Shown piece by piece: positions 33,947-41,716 of a DNA stretch of 50,874 nucleotides (its first letter is position 1; each line of letters starts with the position of its first letter). Source of the stretch: Phormidium sp. OSCR (GTDB taxonomy: Bacteria > Cyanobacteriota > Cyanobacteriia > Cyanobacteriales > Geitlerinemataceae). The stretch covers positions 1 to 50,874 of the forward strand of contig LJZT01000021.1 of the NCBI GenBank assembly GCA_001314905.1, given 5' to 3'. The notes under the pieces are model-generated. The model did not search any database. It was not told the DNA's origin and saw only the letters and a program-made list of their open reading frames with translations. A program made the position numbers and the translations under genes.

Positions 33947-34627
33947 ATGCTGATCCCCATCACCCGAGAACGGTTTGAAACCCTAATTCCCCTCACCGCC
34001 ACCGCCTCTCAATATGCCTACTATTGGGGCAATTGGCAGAACTTAGTCAAACAAATCCTCTTCTCGCTGCTGGGGATCTTCCTCGTCTGGCTGCTCAGCC
34101 TCACCCTCCATAGTCAGGGATTGAGTCTATTCTTGGGAATTTTTGCCGGCCTCTATTGGCTTTGGAACCCTGTCGCCAAAGCCAGTTTTCGCAACGCCAA
34201 ATATCGACGGTATCCCTATAGTGGCTTTTGGCAGGGGGAAATTCTCGATGTTTATGTCACTGAAGAAGTGATTGGCACCGAAGAAACCGCCAACGCCAAG
34301 GGGGAACTGGTATTAGTCGAGAACCGCGAACGTCGTTTGAACCTAGAACTCGGCGATGAACGTGGTTTTTTCGCCAAAGTACAGGTTCCCCTACGCCGTC
34401 AACATCAATTTATCTCACCAGGACAAACCGTCCACCTACTCGTAATGTCCGAGGATCCCGATTTACGCCGCATTGCCAAACTCTCGGATTTATACATTCC
34501 CAATCGTCAAATTTGGGTGAGTGATTATCCCTGGCTACAACGAGAAGCCTTTAAAGATGTCAGTCAACAACTTGGCCGGCGATCGCCCCGCCGCAGCAAC
34601 AAACCCACTCGTAAACGTCCTTCCTAA
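33947..34627 (+). CDS. Cyanobacterial membrane protein, sometimes annotated as phosphate ABC permease
   Basis: The 226-residue protein has two transmembrane helices (about residues 37-55 and 60-78) and a C-terminal cytoplasmic domain of about 120 residues (VYVTEEVIGTEETAN, LNLELGDERGFFAKVQVPLRR, AKLSDLYIPNRQIWVSDYPWLQREAF), ending in a basic tail. Homologues in cyanobacteria are often labelled phosphate ABC transporter permease, but it lacks the six-helix core of PstC/PstA, so the label is doubtful. It starts 24 bases after the protease gene and is probably co-transcribed with it. Confidence 0.65.
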   Translation: MLIPITRERFETLIPLTATASQYAYYWGNWQNLVKQILFSLLGIFLVWLLSLTLHSQGLSLFLGIFAGLYWLWNPVAKASFRNAKYRRYPYSGFWQGEILDVYVTEEVIGTEETANAKGELVLVENRERRLNLELGDERGFFAKVQVPLRRQHQFISPGQTVHLLVMSEDPDLRRIAKLSDLYIPNRQIWVSDYPWLQREAFKDVSQQLGRRSPRRSNKPTRKRPS

Positions 34628-34690
34628 CTTCATCTTTTGCCCCTAGTCTCGCTTAATTAAGCATGACACACCCGTCTCAAAACAAAACTC

Positions 34691-35893
34691 ATGCGTCAGG
34701 CTTTAGTCTCATTACTCAGCGCCTTTCATCCCGAGACGATGATCTTCATGGTTGCACTCTCCTCCCTCTTACAATCCTGTGTATTGCTGGGATTAGGAGT
34801 CTCAGTCAAGCAATATAAAGGAGTGCCAATTTACGTTCTAGGAACTGTTTTTTGTGCTTTATCATTTCTGGGTTTTTTAGTACGTGGTATGACCCCGACT
34901 CCCTCGCTGATTCGTTTTATTAACAACACTTTATTAGTGAGTGGAAGCCTACTTTACACAATAGGAATCGGTCAATTTCTAGGCAAAAAAATCAAGTATA
35001 ATTTCTGGCTTTTTCTGTTAACTATCGTTATTATATTCCAGGCTTACTATATCTATTATTTTGACAACTATTTCCTCAGAAATATTACTGTTATTTTACC
35101 CATTATTTTAGGCTATGCACTGAGCCTAGCCTACTTTATTCGCTTTGACGAAACTGGCTTTGCGGCAACATCTCGCTGCTTTTCTTTAGTATTAATCGTT
35201 GGGATTCTTGTATTTACAACTCGTCTAGTGTTACTCCTAGATGGTCAAACCCAATCTATCTCAGATGTCACAATTGCTAATACATTTACCTTTTTATCTC
35301 TTTTTATTGTTGATTTTCTCCGCAACGGTTTCTTTGTTCTGCTGGTGAGCCAACGGATGTACTTTGAGTTAAAAAAAATCTCTGAAATTGACTTTTTAAC
35401 TGATGTGTATAACCGAGGTGCAGCCGCCAAAAAAATAGAAACTATACTACAAAAAAATACCGGCTTAGAGTTAACCTTGATTTTATTGGATGTTGATTAT
35501 TTCAAAAAAGTCAATGATGCCTATGGTCATGATGTGGGTGATCTCGCTTTAAAAGATATTTCTCGAATCCTGAAGTTACAGCTACAAAAAAAAGATATAG
35601 TAAGCCGTTGGGGTGGAGAAGAATTTTTGCTATTTTTACCCGGTTGTTCAACCTCAGAAGCTCGCGATCGCGCCGAGTCTCTACGTCGGGAGGTTTGTCA
35701 ACATTCCCTGATTTGTAATGCCATTACAGGGGAAAGAATAAGCTGTACCATTAGTTTAGGAGTCGTGACAACCAGGCAAGGCAACTATAGCCTTGATGAA
35801 CTACTTAAAGAGGCAGATATCGCTCTCTATGACGCCAAAACCAATGGACGAAACCAAGCGAAATATGTAATGCTATGCCAAGAAACCCTATGA
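34691..35893 (+). CDS. Membrane-bound diguanylate cyclase (GGDEF)
   Basis: The 400-residue protein has about seven to eight N-terminal transmembrane segments (residues about 15-220) and a C-terminal GGDEF domain. The active-site motif is GGEEF at residues 308-312 (SRWGGEEFLLFLP), with the Mg-binding DVDYFKKVND upstream. It should make c-di-GMP. The inhibitory I-site (RxxD, five residues before GGEEF) is QKKD, so product feedback may be weakened. The sensor region is not a recognised MASE type. A paralogue with the same layout follows at 36083, so the pair arose by tandem duplication. Both genes are AT-richer than their neighbours. Confidence 0.85.
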   Translation: MRQALVSLLSAFHPETMIFMVALSSLLQSCVLLGLGVSVKQYKGVPIYVLGTVFCALSFLGFLVRGMTPTPSLIRFINNTLLVSGSLLYTIGIGQFLGKKIKYNFWLFLLTIVIIFQAYYIYYFDNYFLRNITVILPIILGYALSLAYFIRFDETGFAATSRCFSLVLIVGILVFTTRLVLLLDGQTQSISDVTIANTFTFLSLFIVDFLRNGFFVLLVSQRMYFELKKISEIDFLTDVYNRGAAAKKIETILQKNTGLELTLILLDVDYFKKVNDAYGHDVGDLALKDISRILKLQLQKKDIVSRWGGEEFLLFLPGCSTSEARDRAESLRREVCQHSLICNAITGERISCTISLGVVTTRQGNYSLDELLKEADIALYDAKTNGRNQAKYVMLCQETL

Positions 35894-36082
35894 TAGAGTT
35901 TCTCGTCCTCAATAGCAATTGTCAAAGCCACCCAAATCATTCTTCAAGAGGGCAACCCCAAAAGTAGGGTACACCCAGTGCCAATTGCCCCTACAGTTAT
36001 CTGTGGCACGAAGGCACGAAAATTGGCATAAAAATAACAAGACAATTATCATAAACAAGACTCATCAGTAAAATCTCACTTT

Positions 36083-37249
36083 ATGAACTTTGACGCCCAC
36101 ACTCTTTTATTTATGCTCGGAATATCCGCCTTATTGCAGGCGATAATTTTAGTTGTTTTAAGACTAGTTTCTAGTCCATATAAAGGCGTTTCCAGCTATA
36201 CAGTTGGTACAGTTCTAACGTCACTAGGTATTATTTCTATTTTTCCATTTTCACCAAGCAATCAATACTTTTCTATTTTATCTAGCAATATCTTGATATT
36301 GTTGGGATCTATTTTTGGCGCCAGAGGCATCGGTGACTTTTTAAATCAAAAACATTCTAAACTGACGTGGTTATCACTGCTAGTGACTGGAATTCTATCG
36401 CAGATGTATTTTACGCTGTATATCGATAGTTATGTATGGCGTAACTCAATACTGTCTCTTCTCTATGGAAGTTCATATAGCATCATTATTGTCCCCATAA
36501 TTTTCGGACAGAATACAAAAAAAACTTCAGCCACAGAAGGGTATTTAGCTATCGTGTTATCTTTGGGGGTGATGACGGTTTTCACTCGCATTCTTTTACT
36601 AATAGACAATAAAACTCAAGCTGCATCAGATAAAACCCTAGCTAACTTAGCCATCTTTGTTGCTATTTTTATTTTTGATTTATTACGAAATAACATCTTT
36701 CTAATTATGGTTAATCAAAGGATGTATTTTGACCTAAAAAATCGAGCCAGTCGAGATTTTTTGACCCAAGTTTTTAATCGAAGAACAGTTATTGAAGAAA
36801 CCACAAAATACCTACAGGAATTACCGCAAAATAACCTAGGCTTTGCCTTAATTTTATTAGACATTGATTATTTCAAAAAAATCAATGATTGTTATGGACA
36901 TCATATCGGAGACTTAGTCTTACAAGAAACCAGTACAATCTTGAAATCGCAGCTCAATCAAAACGAACTCATCGGTCGTTGGGGTGGCGAAGAATTTTTG
37001 ATATTTTTGCCTAATTGTTCAACCTCAGAAGCCCGCGATCGCGCCGAGTTACTACGTCAAAAGGTTGCTGAACAATCCATCGATGATCCAAAAACCCCAA
37101 AAGCAATTAGCTGTACAATCAGCCTAGGCGTTGTCACAACAACATCAGCACACATGAACCTCGATGAACTCATTAAACAAGCCGACATCGCACTCTATCA
37201 CGCCAAAAACCAAGGACGAAACCAAGTCAAATACTGCCCCCTCCCCTAA
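36083..37249 (+). CDS. Membrane-bound diguanylate cyclase (GGDEF), paralogue
   Basis: The 388-residue protein repeats the architecture of the preceding gene: seven to eight membrane segments, then GGDEF with the active site GGEEF at about residues 301-305 (GRWGGEEFLIFLP) and DIDYFKKIND. The short sequence PNCSTSEARDRAELLR is nearly identical in both. The I-site position reads NQNE, so it is also degenerate. c-di-GMP synthesis is expected. A 189-base gap separates the two genes, which argues for separate promoters. Stop is seven bases before the convergent MoxR gene's end. Confidence 0.85.
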   Translation: MNFDAHTLLFMLGISALLQAIILVVLRLVSSPYKGVSSYTVGTVLTSLGIISIFPFSPSNQYFSILSSNILILLGSIFGARGIGDFLNQKHSKLTWLSLLVTGILSQMYFTLYIDSYVWRNSILSLLYGSSYSIIIVPIIFGQNTKKTSATEGYLAIVLSLGVMTVFTRILLLIDNKTQAASDKTLANLAIFVAIFIFDLLRNNIFLIMVNQRMYFDLKNRASRDFLTQVFNRRTVIEETTKYLQELPQNNLGFALILLDIDYFKKINDCYGHHIGDLVLQETSTILKSQLNQNELIGRWGGEEFLIFLPNCSTSEARDRAELLRQKVAEQSIDDPKTPKAISCTISLGVVTTTSAHMNLDELIKQADIALYHAKNQGRNQVKYCPLP

Positions 37250-37258
37250 CACCGAATG

Positions 37259-38341
37259 TTAGTCACCGGATCGTTCCAAACATTCCTCATAAAACTCTTG
37301 CCAACCTCGACGTTGTTTCACCACAGTCTCCAAATACTCCTCCCAGGCGATCGCATCCTGAGACGACTCGCCCACAATCACAGCAACCATCCCACTCACC
37401 ACATCCCCCACCCGCAACCGTCCATCACCAAAATGGGCCGCCAACGCCAACCCTTGATTCACCACAGAAATCGCATCCGCCGGACTCAAAACCCCTTGAA
37501 CCGACTTCAATTTCACCTGGCCATCCTCCGTGAACCCCTGTCGTAACTCCCGAAACACCGTCACCACTCGGCGAATTTCCTCTAAAATTGGGGTTTCTTC
37601 GGGTAACGCCAGAGACTCCCCTAACGCCTCAACCCGACGACGAACAATCTCCACTTCCATCTCCAACGTCGCCGGTAACGGTAACACCACCCGATTAAAG
37701 CGCCGCTGTAAGGCACTAGAGAGGTCATTGACCCCCCGATCCTTCTGATTTGCCGTCGCAATCAAATTAAACCCCTGATTGGCGAAGCGATCGCCCCTTA
37801 ACTCAGGAATCGGCAACCGTTTCTCCGAGAGAATCGTCAACAGAGAATCCTGCACATCCGTCGGGAGTCGCGTCAACTCCTCAATACGCACAATGGCTCC
37901 CTCATCCATGGCCCGCAACACCGGACTCGGAACAATAGCCTCAGCCGAAAACCCCTCAGCCAAAAGTTTGGCATAATTCCAGCTATAGCGAATCGCCTCT
38001 TCAGGAGTCCCCGCCGTTCCCTGAACCAAAAGATGGGAATGGCCCGAAATCGCAATACTTAGATGTTCCGATAGCCAAGACTTCCCCGTTCCCGGAACCC
38101 CCAACAACAACAAGGCCCGGTCCGTGACTAACGTCGCAATAGCAATTTCAACAGCTCGCTCGCAGCCAATATACTTGGGAGTAATCTCAACCCCATTCTC
38201 CAGGGTTCCCCCCAAAATATAGGTCCGCACCGCCCAGGGTGACAACCGCCATTGAGGAGGACATGGCCGCTCATCAACTTCGGCTAAAGCTGCCAATTCC
38301 TCGGCAAATTGGCTCTCCAAGCTCGGACGAACTCGAACCAT
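37259..38341 (-). CDS. MoxR-type AAA+ ATPase
   Basis: The 360-residue ATPase has Walker A LLGVPGTGKSWLSEHL, Walker B-like AIVRIEELTRLP, sensor 1 LIATANQKDRGVNDLSSALQRRFN and the VLPLPAT lid. MoxR ATPases act as chaperones that mature metalloproteins or protein complexes, often with von Willebrand factor A partners. This subfamily (QWRLSPWAVRTYILGGTL... and NYAKLLAEG) in many bacteria neighbours a SWIM zinc-finger protein; a truncated member of that protein family lies at 197-1186 in this window. No VWA gene is present nearby. It follows the hybrid kinase gene after 24 bases and may share its transcript. Confidence 0.85.
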   Translation of the reverse strand: MVRVRPSLESQFAEELAALAEVDERPCPPQWRLSPWAVRTYILGGTLENGVEITPKYIGCERAVEIAIATLVTDRALLLLGVPGTGKSWLSEHLSIAISGHSHLLVQGTAGTPEEAIRYSWNYAKLLAEGFSAEAIVPSPVLRAMDEGAIVRIEELTRLPTDVQDSLLTILSEKRLPIPELRGDRFANQGFNLIATANQKDRGVNDLSSALQRRFNRVVLPLPATLEMEVEIVRRRVEALGESLALPEETPILEEIRRVVTVFRELRQGFTEDGQVKLKSVQGVLSPADAISVVNQGLALAAHFGDGRLRVGDVVSGMVAVIVGESSQDAIAWEEYLETVVKQRRGWQEFYEECLERSGD

Positions 38342-38365
38342 ACTCGCTACTCGCTCACATCGACC

Positions 38366-41215
38366 TTAGACTGTAGGCGATCGCAGCGCAGCCTGCAACA
38401 GCGATAAAATTGCCCGGTCTTGAAACCGTTGAGCGCGATCGCCTAAAATCTCGGCAAACTCCTGATACTCCCCTTGTTGGCGGATCACCTCTTGAGACCA
38501 ACGACGAATCCGATTGAGACTCCCCCGTTTTGACCAGTCTAACAGTTGCTCCAATACCTCAGCATTGGGAAGCTTGAGCTGATCCATTACAGCCTCCGGC
38601 GCGTCCCCCCTTGGCTGAGAGGGAATCGGCACCGTTCCAGGAGAAGTCGCCGCATACTGCCAATCGAGTTCTAAAAGCTGTTGCAACAGATCTAAGAGTT
38701 CCTCCGCCTGAACTGGTTTGGGCAAAAACGCCGTCCCACCAAATCGTAAACTGCGATCGCGATCCTCATCAAATACACTCGCTGAGGAGACGACAATGGG
38801 AATTTCCTGAAACTGAGGAGTTTGGCGTAACCGCTCAATTAAAGAAAACCCATCGTCTCCCGGCATCACTAAATCCGTCACAATCAAGTCTGGCTGAGCC
38901 TCCAACGCGCGATCATATCCCTCGTTTCCGTCCGCAGCCAGCAACACCCGAAACCCCAACGGTTCCAACAACTGTTGGATCACACCGCAATTTTCTGGCT
39001 TATCATCAACCACCAAAATTGTCTGTTCTCGACCCGCATAACCCACAATATGACCATATCGCGCCAAGGATTGTACTGACCATTCCTGAGCTAAGGGTAA
39101 AACCAAATCAAAGAAAAAGGTACTTCCCTGATTCACCCGACTCTGAACCTGAATTTCGCTCCCCATCAAGCGCACAATTTCCCGAGAAATGGCTAACCCT
39201 AACCCAGTTCCTTCTGCCATTTTTGATGCCTGACCCACTTGCTCAAACGGTTCAAAGATGCGATCAATTTGCTCTTGGCTCATCCCCACCCCCGTATCCT
39301 GAATCTTAAAGCGAAGTTTCACGTTTTGCTCTAAATGCTCAATCACCGCCACCTCAAAGGTTATCTCACCGACTTCAGTGTATTTAACGGCATTCCCTAA
39401 CAGATTAATCAGAACCTGCCGTAAGCGTTTTTCATCGGCATAAACCGCCTCGGGAATTGGCGTTATCACCTGATAGTTCCAGTTTAATCCTTTCGGGGCT
39501 GCTTTGATTTGACAAATTTCTGATACACCGGTCAAAAATGCTGGAAAGTGAAACTCTAACGGATGAAGTTCTGTTTTGCGAGCCTCAATTTTGGCTAAAT
39601 CAAGAATATCGTTAATGAGAGTGAGTAGATGAGAGCCACATTGATGAATAACTGTGAGTCCTTGACGTTGCTCCTCGCTATGAGGATTTCGTTCCAGGAT
39701 TTGGGCATAGCCAAGGATACCATTAAGGGGGGTTCGTAATTCATGACTCATATTAGCCAAAAATTCACTTTTGGCTCGGTTAGCCAGATCCGCAGCTTCT
39801 CGGGCTTCTTCGAGGGCTTGTTCGGCGGTTTTGCGATCGCTAATATCTGTAGCAACGCTCAAGAGATATCGTGCTGTCTCAGTCTCGGATATCTTAACAA
39901 TGAGGGGTTTTTCTAAGCAATAAAACCAGCGATCTTCTCCTTGATAATTCGTTAAAACTTGTTCATAGGCGCGAACATCTGCCAAAATTTGATCACGGGG
40001 TGTGTCTGTCTGATTGGTGTTAGGCTCAGCCGCTGATGGCTGACAATCATCTGTGATAGATCGCAAATGATCGCCAACTGAATTTGTTATTGAGCCAATT
40101 AGCTCCTCAACAGAGGTTCCATAGAACTCAGCCAGACTACGGTTTGCTAAAACAAAGCGATCATGAATATCTCGCACGTCAATTAAACTCGGATTTGTAT
40201 CAATGACATTTCGCAAAAACGTTTGTTGGCGAGATAAATCGAGCTGACTTTCTTTCAGGGATGCCGTTCGTTCAGCGACCCGTTTTTCGAGTTCTTGATT
40301 ATACTGTGTAAGCTGCTGTTGAGCCAGTTGACGTTCTTGCAGAACGGCGCAGAAAACAAGAGCGGTTAAGGCGATAACACTGATAAATGACTGTAGAAGA
40401 ACTAGAGATAGGGCCACTGAGGGACGAGCAAAGGTTCCTACTCCCTGTGCGGTGCCAATAATGGCAATTGTCGCAATGACTGTCACCAGGGTTGTCACCT
40501 CTCGCCAACCAAAACGAAAAGCAATCCAGCCGAGTAAGGGTAAGAGGCTATATTCGATGGGATAGTCTTGAAAAAAGGCGATATAGGCGATCGCCACTGC
40601 TATAATGCTGACAAGACCTAGCTCAAGTGTATCCCGAAGTAAGTACCGTTGAGCCGTGCGGCGATCGCTCCAGGATAGGATCATCGGGGTAATAACTAAA
40701 ATTCCCGTCGCATTACTGGTAAACCAGGTTTTCCATAGGGATAAAAGCTCTTCTCTGGGAAGTTCTCCGAGAACCGTTAACGTGATCGTGGCTAACGTCG
40801 CACTCACCCCAGCGGGAATGGTTGCTACGACACCAATGAACACCAACACATCGCGCAAACTTTGAAATCCAGGGGAACAGCGGCTATAGCGACGTAGTAG
40901 GTTAATCCCTAACCAAAATTCCAACAGTTGGATGACAATCATCATCGTCCAAAGCAGTGACTGTCCTGAGATAGTTAGGTAACGATGACTATTAAATAAC
41001 ACTACTCCCAACACCAGTCCAGGCCAGGCTTGCTTATCCCAAACCGCTAACATTGCGATCGCCATTCCGGTTCCCACCCAAACTGGTGCTCCCACCGTTG
41101 CCGATAACGTTAATAAACTTATGTTTAAGGTTAAAACTAGATAAAGAATAGCCGCGATTCCCAATGTCAGAACAATCCTGCGGCTGGAGATTTCAACGCC
41201 TAAAAATCGGGTCAT
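38366..41215 (-). CDS. Hybrid histidine kinase (MASE1-PAS-HisKA-HATPase-REC)
   Basis: A protein of 949 residues. About eight to nine N-terminal transmembrane helices form a MASE1 sensor (FTSNATGILVITPMIL; residues about 15-295). A coiled coil and a PAS domain (about 325-470) follow. The kinase core has the H-box FLANMSHELRTPLNGILGY (His491), N-box LINLLGNAVKYTE, G1 DTGVGMS and G2 GTGLGLAI. A receiver (about 732-850) has Asp781 (LIVTDLVMPG) and Lys in FLPKPV. The last 95 residues are helical and unassigned, without an HPt histidine motif. The phosphate should go to a separate HPt protein or be used internally. It precedes the MoxR gene by 24 bases. Confidence 0.9.
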   Translation of the reverse strand: MTRFLGVEISSRRIVLTLGIAAILYLVLTLNISLLTLSATVGAPVWVGTGMAIAMLAVWDKQAWPGLVLGVVLFNSHRYLTISGQSLLWTMMIVIQLLEFWLGINLLRRYSRCSPGFQSLRDVLVFIGVVATIPAGVSATLATITLTVLGELPREELLSLWKTWFTSNATGILVITPMILSWSDRRTAQRYLLRDTLELGLVSIIAVAIAYIAFFQDYPIEYSLLPLLGWIAFRFGWREVTTLVTVIATIAIIGTAQGVGTFARPSVALSLVLLQSFISVIALTALVFCAVLQERQLAQQQLTQYNQELEKRVAERTASLKESQLDLSRQQTFLRNVIDTNPSLIDVRDIHDRFVLANRSLAEFYGTSVEELIGSITNSVGDHLRSITDDCQPSAAEPNTNQTDTPRDQILADVRAYEQVLTNYQGEDRWFYCLEKPLIVKISETETARYLLSVATDISDRKTAEQALEEAREAADLANRAKSEFLANMSHELRTPLNGILGYAQILERNPHSEEQRQGLTVIHQCGSHLLTLINDILDLAKIEARKTELHPLEFHFPAFLTGVSEICQIKAAPKGLNWNYQVITPIPEAVYADEKRLRQVLINLLGNAVKYTEVGEITFEVAVIEHLEQNVKLRFKIQDTGVGMSQEQIDRIFEPFEQVGQASKMAEGTGLGLAISREIVRLMGSEIQVQSRVNQGSTFFFDLVLPLAQEWSVQSLARYGHIVGYAGREQTILVVDDKPENCGVIQQLLEPLGFRVLLAADGNEGYDRALEAQPDLIVTDLVMPGDDGFSLIERLRQTPQFQEIPIVVSSASVFDEDRDRSLRFGGTAFLPKPVQAEELLDLLQQLLELDWQYAATSPGTVPIPSQPRGDAPEAVMDQLKLPNAEVLEQLLDWSKRGSLNRIRRWSQEVIRQQGEYQEFAEILGDRAQRFQDRAILSLLQAALRSPTV

Positions 41216-41716
41216 AATAACTCAGGGATAGAGTAAACACTGTAGCAAGGAATACAACTATAATCGTAGAAATATAGTTGAGGATTGAGGCGGATCTCAA
41301 GGCATGCGATCGCTTTAGATAACCCAGAGCTGCGCGATCGCACGGCAATTGGGTTAAAACTTGCCTAACATCAGATACACCTCAGATACACCTCAGATAC
41401 ACCCTAGGTTAAATGGAGGCAAGGTAACGACGATTACCATCTTATACTTTAAGTGGGAGTTCCCAATCGAGATGCTCGGATTGTACCATCATCAGTAACC
41501 CTTGAAATACGACTAGGAAATCTAATGAGATATTCATTAAACAAGCAATAGATTTCTCCCTCACCAATCCCCTATCCCGCACGAAGCAGAAACCTGAAGA
41601 TCCTCAACCATTCCCAATCTTGCAGAGTTAGAATGGGTGCGATTACTGAAGACCCCCCTCTCGCTAGAGGTGTCTTGATTCATGTCCCGATCGCGTTCAG
41701 CAAGACTCAACCATCA
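41216..41716. other. Long intergenic region with a triple 11-bp repeat
   Basis: About 500 bases between the divergent hybrid-kinase and CHAT genes. It contains HIP1 sites (41309, 41337), three perfect copies of TCAGATACACC at 41371-41381, 41382-41392 and 41393-41403, and a short GGGAGTTCCC palindrome near 41455. AT-rich stretches at 41240-41275 are candidate promoters for the kinase. The 84 bases from 41633 stay open in the CHAT gene frame. No other gene is convincing. Confidence 0.6.

Noticed and set aside
38611-39309. 232-codon plus-strand frame
   Set aside because: Antisense to the REC and ATPase domains of the hybrid kinase; no domain or ribosome binding site.
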